This document shows, one piece after another, positions 33,939 through 41,144 of a stretch of DNA of 64,000 bases. The notes beneath the pieces are model-generated. The model was not told the origin of the DNA and ran no database searches. It was given only the letters and a program-made list of their open reading frames with translations. Position numbers and translations under genes: made by a program. Source of the stretch: Conexibacter sp. DBS9H8 (GTDB taxonomy: Bacteria > Actinomycetota > Thermoleophilia > Solirubrobacterales > Solirubrobacteraceae); contig NZ_CP097128.1 of the NCBI RefSeq assembly GCF_023330685.1, forward strand, positions 1,426,001 to 1,490,000. The letters are read 5' to 3'. Every line of letters starts with the position of its first letter. Position 1 is the first letter of the stretch.

Positions 33939-34721
33939 TCAGACCTTCTTGCGTCCGTCCCGCCGGTTCCGCCCGGTCCGGCGCAGGATCTTCAGCAGCG
34001 GGTCATACCGTTCGTCGGCGACACGTTCCTTCAACGGGATGATCGCGTTGTCGGTGATGTGGATGTTCTCCGGGCAGACCTCGGTGCAGCACTTGGTGAT
34101 GTTGCACAGGCCGACCCCGGCCTGATCGGCGATCAGGTCGATCCGGTCGACCCCGTCGAGGGGGTGCATCTCCAGGGAGGCGAGCCGGACCATGAACCGC
34201 GGCCCGTAGTACTTCTCCTGCAGCCGGTGGTCGCGGAGGATGTGGCAGACGTCCTGGCACATGAAGCACTCGATGCACTTGCGGAACTCGCTCATCCGGT
34301 CCGTGTCGGCCTGGCCGATCTCGAAGATCTCCCCGGCGGTCTCCCGCGGGCTGAACGGCGGGATCTTCTTGTTCACCTCATAGTTCCAGGACACGTCGGT
34401 GACGAGGTCGCGGATCGGCGGGAAGGCCCGCATCGGCTCGACCTGGATCGGCTCGTCCGCGGGCAGGTGGTCCAGCCGGGTCTTGCACATCAGCCGCGGC
34501 TTGCCGTTGATCTCGGCCGAGCACGAGCCGCACTTGGCCGCCTTGCAGTTCCAGCGCACGGCGAGGTCGGGCTCCTGCTCGCGCTGGATCTCGAGCACCG
34601 CGTCCAGGACGACCATCCCCGGCTCGGTCTCGAGGTGGTACTCCACGAGCTCGCCGCCCGCCTCGTCTCCGCGCCAGATCTGGAACGTGCGCGGGCCACC
34701 CTTCATCTCATGCTCGCTCAT
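33939..34721 (-). CDS. sdhB: Succinate dehydrogenase iron-sulfur subunit
   Basis: 260 residues. An N-terminal plant-ferredoxin domain binds [2Fe-2S] via CKAAKCGSC and a later Cys (LMCKT). The C-terminal domain has CIECFMCQDVC and CCTEVCPENIH for [4Fe-4S] and [3Fe-4S]. It carries electrons from SdhA to quinone. The ATG overlaps the sdhA stop (ATGA). The gene order sdhC-sdhA-sdhB on the minus strand is compact. Confidence 0.94.
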   Translation of the reverse strand: MSEHEMKGGPRTFQIWRGDEAGGELVEYHLETEPGMVVLDAVLEIQREQEPDLAVRWNCKAAKCGSCSAEINGKPRLMCKTRLDHLPADEPIQVEPMRAFPPIRDLVTDVSWNYEVNKKIPPFSPRETAGEIFEIGQADTDRMSEFRKCIECFMCQDVCHILRDHRLQEKYYGPRFMVRLASLEMHPLDGVDRIDLIADQAGVGLCNITKCCTEVCPENIHITDNAIIPLKERVADERYDPLLKILRRTGRNRRDGRKKV

Positions 34722-36460
34722 GCGGCGGCCTCCTGTAGCTTGCGGGCCTCGACCAGTTCGGTCAGATCGTCCTTCTTCAGGACCGGTGTCGGAATCAGCT
34801 CGAGATCGGGTCCGGTCCCGCGCTGGACGATGTTGTGCTCGGCCCAGTAGTCGTCGTAGGCGGTGAAGTCGAGGCGGCTGTGACCGCCGCGGCTCTCCTC
34901 TCGCAGCAGCGCGGCCTTGGCGATCATCAAAGAGACGGTCGTCATGTTGCGCAGCTCCTGACAGAGCTGCCAGCCGGGGTTGTAGTCAGGGCGCGGGGAC
35001 GGGGCACGGGCGGCCTGGGCGCGCCCGTAGAGGACCTCGACCTTGGCGATCGCCTCCTCGAGTCCCTCCCGGTCCCGGAAGATCCCGACGCCGTCCCCCA
35101 TCGCCTTCTGCAGCTCCTTGTGCAGCTTGAACGGGTTCTCGGCACCGTCGAGGTGGCCGCCGGTGAGGTCCTCCTCGGCCTGGCGGTGCGCCTCGGCGAC
35201 CGCGTCCTCGGACAGGCGCACCGGCTCGAGCCCGTTGGCGACCTCCGCCGCACCGATCCCGGCCCGGCGGCCGAACACGAGTAGGTCGCCAAGGGAGTTG
35301 CCGCCGAGACGGTTGGCGCCGTTCATCCCGCCGGACGCCTCCCCGGTGGCGAACAGGCCCGGGACACACGTCTGGCCGGTGTCGGCGTCGACCTTGATCC
35401 CGCCCATGAAGTAGTGGCAGGTCGGGCCGACCTGCATCGGCTCCTTGGTGATGTCGACGCCGGCGAGTTCCTTGAACTGCTCATACATCGACGGGAGCCG
35501 CATCTTGACGTACTCGGGGTCGAGGTGAGTGACATCGAGGAAGGCGCCGCCGTGCGGGGAGCCACGCCCCTCCTTGACCTCGGTGTAGATCGACCGGGCG
35601 ACGACGTCACGGGTGGACAGCTCCATCCGCTTGGGGTCGTAATGCTCCATGAACCGCTCGCCCTTGGCGTTGAACAGCCGTCCGCCCTCACCGCGGACCG
35701 CCTCGGTGACGAGCAGTCCGGCGACGCCGGGCGGGTACACCATCCCGGTCGGGTGGAACTGGATGAACTCCATGTCGACCATCTCCGCGCCCGCCGCGTA
35801 GGCGAGGTGGTACCCGTCCCCGGTGCAGTCCTGGGAGTTCGAGGTGATCTTGTAGATCCGCCCGGAGCCGCCCGTGGCGAGCACGAGCGCCTTGGTGGCG
35901 AAGCTGATGAACTCCCCGGTCGGGCGACGGAAGCCGAAGCAGCCGACGACCCGGTCGCCCTCCTTGATCAGGGTCGTGACCGTCGTCTCCATGAACACGT
36001 CGATGCCGGAGTGGACGGTCTTGTCCTGCAGCGTTCGGATCAACTCGAGGCCGGTACGGTCGCCGATGTGCACGAGCCGGTTGTAGGTGTGCCCGCCGAA
36101 GGCACGCTGGGACATCTTGCGCTCGGGAGTGCGGTCGAACACGGCGCCCCAGTGCTCGAGTTCGATCGCCCGGTCGGGCACCTCGCGGGCGTGCAGCTCG
36201 GCCATCCGCCAGTTGCTCAGGTACTTGCCGCCGAACATCGTGTCCTGGAAGTGGGTGCCCCAGTTGTCCTCCGGGGCGACGTTGCCGAGCGAGGCGGCCA
36301 TCCCACCCTCGGCCATCACCGTGTGGGCCTTGCCCAGCAGGGACTTGCAGACGACCGCGGTCCGCGCCCCGGCCTCGGCGGCGGCGATCGCCGCCCGCAG
36401 GCCCGAGCCGCCCGAGCCGATCACGATCACGTCATAGCTGTGGGTATCGATCTTGGCCAT
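34718..36460 (-). CDS. sdhA: Succinate dehydrogenase/fumarate reductase flavoprotein subunit
   Basis: 580 residues. FAD-binding motif VIVIGSGGSGLRAAI at the N-terminus, the substrate/FAD region FHPTGM and TEAVRGEGGRLFN with the active-site Arg, and TCHYFMGGIKVDADT and GLFATGEASGGMNGANRLGGNSLGDLLVFGRRAG. The His that bonds FAD covalently lies in LLGKAHTVMAEGG. Membrane-bound with SdhB and the SdhC-like anchor. Confidence 0.96.
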   Translation of the reverse strand: MAKIDTHSYDVIVIGSGGSGLRAAIAAAEAGARTAVVCKSLLGKAHTVMAEGGMAASLGNVAPEDNWGTHFQDTMFGGKYLSNWRMAELHAREVPDRAIELEHWGAVFDRTPERKMSQRAFGGHTYNRLVHIGDRTGLELIRTLQDKTVHSGIDVFMETTVTTLIKEGDRVVGCFGFRRPTGEFISFATKALVLATGGSGRIYKITSNSQDCTGDGYHLAYAAGAEMVDMEFIQFHPTGMVYPPGVAGLLVTEAVRGEGGRLFNAKGERFMEHYDPKRMELSTRDVVARSIYTEVKEGRGSPHGGAFLDVTHLDPEYVKMRLPSMYEQFKELAGVDITKEPMQVGPTCHYFMGGIKVDADTGQTCVPGLFATGEASGGMNGANRLGGNSLGDLLVFGRRAGIGAAEVANGLEPVRLSEDAVAEAHRQAEEDLTGGHLDGAENPFKLHKELQKAMGDGVGIFRDREGLEEAIAKVEVLYGRAQAARAPSPRPDYNPGWQLCQELRNMTTVSLMIAKAALLREESRGGHSRLDFTAYDDYWAEHNIVQRGTGPDLELIPTPVLKKDDLTELVEARKLQEAAA

Positions 36461-36470
36461 GGCTTCGCCT

Positions 36471-37316
36471 CTAGAAGATGTGATGGGGGTCGGTGAACAC
36501 GCCGCTGCCGGCGAGCCAGATGTAGAGGTCGGTTCCCCAGACGGTGAACATCGAGATCCACGCCCACTGCCGGTGGTTGACGTTGAGGATGTTGACGCGC
36601 TGCCAGAGCCCGTGCCGGGTCTTGGCCGAGCTCGAGCAGTCGAAGCAGTTGAGTCCGCCGCCGATCAGGTGACGGAAACTGTTGCAGCCGAAGGTGAAGC
36701 CCGACAGGGCGATCACGTCGACGAACATGATCAACGAGCCGAGACTCACCCCGAAGTGGGTGGTGCCGTGGACGGTGTAGAAAAGACCACGGATCGCGTC
36801 GAACCAGAGGAACCCGACGACGATCGCCGCCGCGTACCAGAAGAACCGATGGAAGTTCATGAACACGAACGGGAACTTCGTCTCGCCGTCGTACTTGCGC
36901 CGGGCCGCGCCGGCGACCGCGCAGGACGGCGGGGCGAGGAAGTAGGAGCGGTAGATGCTCTTGCGGTAGTAGTAACAGGTGCTCCGCATCCCGAGCGGAG
37001 CCCACAGCACGAGGAACGACCACGGCAGGGTTGTCTTGAATCCGAAGATGCCCGCCAGGTCGGGCGAGAACATCGGGGACTGCAGGTGCGCACCGTCGGT
37101 GTAGATGCCCGAGTACCTGGTCGAGACGATCACCCGAACGATCGTGTAGATGCCGAAGAGCGTCAGCGAGGTGACGACCCAGGCGGGGCCGATCCACCAG
37201 CGGTCCCGGCGGGCGGTGTCACCGAGCTTGCGTGGGCTGCCGTAGGTCGGACTCGGTTTGGCGCTCAGAGCGCCGCCGGCCGGTCCCGGCTTCACGGTTT
37301 CTGTCGTAGTGCTCAT
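36471..37316 (-). CDS. sdhC: Succinate dehydrogenase membrane anchor (SdhC-like)
   Basis: A 281-residue membrane protein upstream of sdhA with about five hydrophobic segments (near 45-62, 95-110, 152-170, 188-205 and 245-262). Histidines in or near helices (NFHRFFWY, HGTTHFG, NHRQWAW) could bind heme b. It matches the long actinobacterial-type Sdh anchor, found alone with no separate SdhD. It is 10 nt from sdhA. Assigned mainly from context plus topology. Confidence 0.78.
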   Translation of the reverse strand: MSTTTETVKPGPAGGALSAKPSPTYGSPRKLGDTARRDRWWIGPAWVVTSLTLFGIYTIVRVIVSTRYSGIYTDGAHLQSPMFSPDLAGIFGFKTTLPWSFLVLWAPLGMRSTCYYYRKSIYRSYFLAPPSCAVAGAARRKYDGETKFPFVFMNFHRFFWYAAAIVVGFLWFDAIRGLFYTVHGTTHFGVSLGSLIMFVDVIALSGFTFGCNSFRHLIGGGLNCFDCSSSAKTRHGLWQRVNILNVNHRQWAWISMFTVWGTDLYIWLAGSGVFTDPHHIF

Positions 37317-37528
37317 TGGGGCCTTTTCCTACTGGTCTTTTGAAAACGGTGGGGCTGCTCCGTCCCCTGCACCTTATCTCTAAGGGCGCCTAAAGGACCG
37401 GCCGGTCCGAGGCCGGCCCGCGCGGCGGGTTCGGACGGGTTTCGAGACGGCCCGGTTTCGGCCGGTCTGCCGGACCGGCCCCCCGGCCGCGTGAGCGCTC
37501 ACAATCGGGCGCGGGGCGGGCCATCACT

Positions 37529-37702
37529 TCATGCGCTGTGACGTGAGCGCAGGCGGCGCCGGAGCAGCTCGGACTCGACGCGGCCGGGCGCGGTGGGCGC
37601 CGGCGGGTGGCGCGGGGTCTCTCGCCCGCTGATGATGCGTCCGGCAGCGAGGGTCAGGACGACGGCGAGGCAGAGCAGGATCAGGGTGACGGAGAGGGTC
37701 AA
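37529..37702 (-). CDS. 57-residue single-helix membrane protein upstream of sdh
   Basis: TTG start at 37702 with AAAGGAG at about 6 nt, one of the best ribosome sites in the region. It encodes an N-terminal hydrophobic helix (LSVTLILLCLAVVLTLAAG) and an Arg-rich tail ending RRRLRSRHSA. It lies 212 nt before sdhC on the same strand. It could be a small Sdh accessory or an unrelated small membrane protein. Confidence 0.5.
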   Translation of the reverse strand: MTLSVTLILLCLAVVLTLAAGRIISGRETPRHPPAPTAPGRVESELLRRRLRSRHSA

Positions 37703-37810
37703 CCGTGCTCCTTTCAGACGGGGGTGGAGGGGACCGACACCGATGACTGTCGCAGCGGACCGGTCGGCTCAATGTGAGCTTGCCCGCAGAACGGACCGGG
37801 TGCGATGGCG

Positions 37811-37856
37811 GCCGGACCGGGGGAGGCCCTCAGGGTGAGGGCACTCCCGGTCCGGC
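37811..37856. terminator. Long inverted repeat downstream of the sigma-factor gene
   Basis: Arms of 11 perfect pairs (37811-37821 with 37846-37856) continue through a short imperfect part into a second 7-bp stem with a GGG loop. The whole forms a near-continuous ~20-bp hairpin. No T-run follows. The 519-nt stretch 37703-38221 holds this hairpin and no gene that I can support. Confidence 0.45.
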
Positions 37857-38221
37857 CTGGCGGGGCCGTATGGTCCCGAACCTCAGTGCCGCACCGGGGG
37901 ACAGGCGCGGACCTCAGGTCCCAGGGCGGAGGTGCTCTCCGTCCGTTGCCTGTTCCAACGCCGGCGGACCGGCGAAGTCGGCCGGATGCGGAAAAAAGTG
38001 CGCAGGGGCCGCCCTTGCCGCGGGCGAGAGCCGACCCTGGCGGCTGGCTCGCTTGCCGGTGGACGCGGCGTCGGATCGTCGGCGGGTTGACTGATGCAAC
38101 GGGAAAACGGCACTCTCTCTCCTTGGGCTGGACACGCCGGGCCTCCGCTTCCCGTCGAAAGAGAGACGCGCGGGTCCAGCCGACGTCAGGACCGACTGCC
38201 GCTAGTCCCGGACGCGGCGCG

Positions 38222-40126
38222 TCAGCCCGCGGTGGTGCTGCCCGAGGGGAGTCCCCCAGCCGGAGACGCCGTGCCCAGGTTCGCGGTCGGTGGCGTCGCG
38301 GTCGACGGAGTCGTTCGGCCGGCGACGGTGCCGCGGCTGGCCGTTCCGGCGCCGCTCGTGTCGCCCCCGCCCGCTGCGGTGCCGGTCGTGGCGGTGCCGG
38401 TCGTGGTGGTTCCCGCCGTCCCCGCGGTCGCGTTGGCGCTGCCCGACCCGCTGGAACCGGTGGAGGCGCTCGCGCCTCCACGTCCGCCGCCGTGTCTCGC
38501 CGTGGTCGGTGCGCCGGTGGGAGTTGAGCTGGTCTGGCGGCCGGTGCCGGCGGGACGGCCGGACGTGGTGCTCGACGTTCCGCCGCGACGGCTGGAGCCG
38601 CCGGGCCCGTGGGTGCCTGCGCCGCCGTGGCGGCCGCTCGCGCTGGCGCCTCCCGATCGGCCATGGGTCCCGAGGGTGCCGTGCGTGCCTGACCGGCCGT
38701 CGCTCCCGGAGTTGCTGTGGTGGCCCGCGCCGCCGTGCGTCGCCGAACTGCCGGCTGTCCCGGCGCGGCCGTGGGTCGTCGAACCGGCGTGCCGGGGTGG
38801 GCCGGCGCCGAGGCGAGCGGATCTGCCACTCGCGTGGGTCGCGCCGGCGCCATGGGCGTGGCCGTCGGAGGTGCCCTGAGCGTGCGCCGGTGGGTGACCG
38901 GCACCGACCGGCGTGTCGCGTCCGGGGCTGTGACCGGCGTACGTTCGGCTGAACGCCCCTGCGGGCGTCCGCTGTGCGCCGGCTCCTCCGCCGGGCTGGC
39001 CGGAGGTCGGTCGATCGCCGCTGCGGACGTCGCTGTGGACCATCGGCGCGCCCCCCGCACGATGCGGACGGCCGGCGTGGCCGAGCACGGCGAGGGAACC
39101 GCCGGCGGCTGCGACGAGGGCCGCTCCGCCGGCGGCGACTTTGACGGCGCTGATCGCTCCGAGGCCCGCCTTGGTGGTGAGGGCCGCACTGCCCGATGCG
39201 GACCCGCCCGCGGTTCCCGTGGCGGCTCCCGAGGCGCCTGATCCGCCTGTCGTCGCGGTGCCGCCCGTTCCTCCGGTGTGGCCGAGCGCCCCCAGCAGCG
39301 GGAGGGCGGCGGCGGCGATCGGCAGCGGGGGAGCGAGCACCGACAGGGCACGGCTTCGCGCGTCGATCGCGCCCGAGAAGGCGGTACAGGCCTGGCAGTC
39401 GCGAAGGTGGCCGCGCACGCGGCGGGCCTTCAGCGTGCGCCGGTCCCCCGCGGACACGAGCGTCTGGATCTCCTCGCAGCTCATCTCACGCCCCTGACCG
39501 AACTCCATCAGCGACCGGCGTGCCTCCAGCACGGTCTGGCGGGCGACGCCGACGCTGATCCCGAGCGCGGCGGCGATCTCCTCGTGCGTGAGCCCGCTCA
39601 GCTCCCGCAGCACGAGCGCGGCGCGCTGGCGCTCGCCCAGCTCGTTGAGGTCCGCGACGAGGGTGGCCAGCGCGGCCCGCTCCTCGGCGACCACGTCTGC
39701 GGCCCGGCTCTCGCCGAGCGCCAGCTCGACGATCGACTCCGGGTCGCGATCGGTCCCCGGCGGCCGGCGGCGCAGCAGGGAGATCGCCTCGTTGTGCACG
39801 ATCCGGAACAACCACGCCTTCATCGGGGCGTCGCGACGGTTGGCGCGCAGCGCGAGCAGGGCCTTGGTCATCGCCGTCTGCATGACGTCCTGCGCATCGG
39901 CCTCGGATCCGACGATCGAGCGCGCATACCGCGACAGCGGCACCTGGTAGCGCCAGTAGAGCGCCTCGAAGGCACGATCGTCGCCTGTTCGCACGCGGCG
40001 CGCCAAGCGGTCGTCGCGGGCCCGTTCGGCAACGGCCGGGTCGTCGACCTCCACCGGGTCGGTCGGCGCCGCGCCGGCGCGGTCGCCGGGCGGGCGCGCA
40101 TCTCGGGTCAATGCCGTCCCCATCAC
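38222..40126 (-). CDS. ECF sigma factor fused to zinc finger, membrane helix and long low-complexity tail
   Basis: 634 residues. Residues ~40-115 are sigma region 2 (RTGDDRAFEALYWRYQVPLSRYA, DAQDVMQTAMTKAL, KAWLFRIVHNEAISLLRRR). About 155-205 are region 4 (LNELGERQRAALVLRELSGLTHEEIAAALGISVGVARQTVLEARRSL). Then comes a zinc-finger-like anti-sigma motif (HLRDCQACTAF, about 240), a hydrophobic helix (about 320-340, VKVAAGGAALVAAAGGSLAVLG) and ~290 residues rich in Gly, Ser, Thr, His and Pro. This is one polypeptide holding sigma factor and its own membrane restraint; release probably needs proteolysis. Stand-alone gene. Confidence 0.85.
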   Translation of the reverse strand: MMGTALTRDARPPGDRAGAAPTDPVEVDDPAVAERARDDRLARRVRTGDDRAFEALYWRYQVPLSRYARSIVGSEADAQDVMQTAMTKALLALRANRRDAPMKAWLFRIVHNEAISLLRRRPPGTDRDPESIVELALGESRAADVVAEERAALATLVADLNELGERQRAALVLRELSGLTHEEIAAALGISVGVARQTVLEARRSLMEFGQGREMSCEEIQTLVSAGDRRTLKARRVRGHLRDCQACTAFSGAIDARSRALSVLAPPLPIAAAALPLLGALGHTGGTGGTATTGGSGASGAATGTAGGSASGSAALTTKAGLGAISAVKVAAGGAALVAAAGGSLAVLGHAGRPHRAGGAPMVHSDVRSGDRPTSGQPGGGAGAQRTPAGAFSRTYAGHSPGRDTPVGAGHPPAHAQGTSDGHAHGAGATHASGRSARLGAGPPRHAGSTTHGRAGTAGSSATHGGAGHHSNSGSDGRSGTHGTLGTHGRSGGASASGRHGGAGTHGPGGSSRRGGTSSTTSGRPAGTGRQTSSTPTGAPTTARHGGGRGGASASTGSSGSGSANATAGTAGTTTTGTATTGTAAGGGDTSGAGTASRGTVAGRTTPSTATPPTANLGTASPAGGLPSGSTTAG

Positions 40127-40240
40127 TCACATTGTCGTCACGCGGAGGCGAGAGCGAAAGTCAGGACCGTCATCGCCAAACTTTATCGCCGCCGGACGCG
40201 GATGGTTCGGTGCGAGTGGTCGCCGCTGTCGACGCCGGGG

Positions 40241-41080
40241 TCAGTCCCGCCGAGGCTTGCGCTGCTCGGCGACCATGCTGCCGTCGGCGCCGGCCATCTC
40301 TCGTGGGGGGAACGGGCCGAGCCAGTCATCGCGGGCACCGTCGACGGTGAGAACGGTCCCGGAGACGAAGTCGCCGACCGGTGAGGCGAGGTAGAGGATC
40401 GCCCCGGCGATCTCCTCCGGGGTCCCGACCCGGCCGAGGGGGACGGACGCGGCCATCGTGTCAACGACCTCGCGCGGGTACTTCGTGTAGAAGACGTCGG
40501 TCCCGATCTGTCCGGCGGCGACCGCGTTGAGCTTGATGTTGAAGCGCGCCCATTCGATCGACAGCACGCGCATCAGGTTCTCCACCGCAGCCCGGGCGGC
40601 GGAGGAGTGGGCCATCCCCGGCTGTCCGTTGTGGGGCGACAGGGTGACCGAGACGACCTTGCCGCCGCCGGATGGGATCATCGACCGGGTTGCGACCGCA
40701 TGGGTCATCAGCCACGTCCCCTCGACGTTGAGTCGGATGACGGTGCGAAAGCCCTTTGGGCTGATCGTCTCCGCCGGTGCGAGGAACTGTCCGCCTGCGT
40801 TGTTGACGAGGAGGTCGATCCTCGGGTGGGCGCCGAGTACGGCGTCGAGGAATCGTTCGACGTCCGCCTCCTCGCGGATGTCGGCGACGACCGGGTGGAT
40901 GCGTCCGTGCGGGTCGAGCCCGGCGGTCTCCTCGATCGGCTCCGGGCGCCGGCCACAGACCCACACCTCGGCGCCGAGCGCGGCGAGCTCGAGGGCGGTG
41001 ACACGGCCGATTCCCGAGCCGGCGCCGGAGACGATGGCAACTTGGCCGTCGAACAGATTGGGACGGAAGCTTGAATTCAC
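40241..41080 (-). CDS. SDR-family reductase (trans-2-enoyl-CoA/2,4-dienoyl-CoA reductase-like)
   Basis: A 279-residue Rossmann short-chain dehydrogenase. NADP-binding VSGAGSGIGRVTALELA and NNAGGQF are standard. The usual YxxxK is replaced: the aligned stretch reads PGMAHSSAARAAVENLMRVLSIEWA, like the peroxisomal trans-2-enoyl-CoA and 2,4-dienoyl-CoA reductases that also lack the Tyr. A role in reducing unsaturated acyl-CoAs is the best guess. It stands alone between the sigma factor and the glycoside hydrolase. Confidence 0.8.
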   Translation of the reverse strand: MNSSFRPNLFDGQVAIVSGAGSGIGRVTALELAALGAEVWVCGRRPEPIEETAGLDPHGRIHPVVADIREEADVERFLDAVLGAHPRIDLLVNNAGGQFLAPAETISPKGFRTVIRLNVEGTWLMTHAVATRSMIPSGGGKVVSVTLSPHNGQPGMAHSSAARAAVENLMRVLSIEWARFNIKLNAVAAGQIGTDVFYTKYPREVVDTMAASVPLGRVGTPEEIAGAILYLASPVGDFVSGTVLTVDGARDDWLGPFPPREMAGADGSMVAEQRKPRRD

Positions 41081-41144
41081 GGCGCGATTCTGACAGGCCG
41101 ACGGCGCGCCCGGTCCGCCGGGTCTGTGGGCGCCCGGGCCGCGC

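Noticed and set aside
37714-39351. 545-residue Pro/Arg-rich minus-strand frame
   Set aside because: Shadow of the sigma-factor gene tail and of the gene-free stretch; no domain and extreme amino-acid bias.
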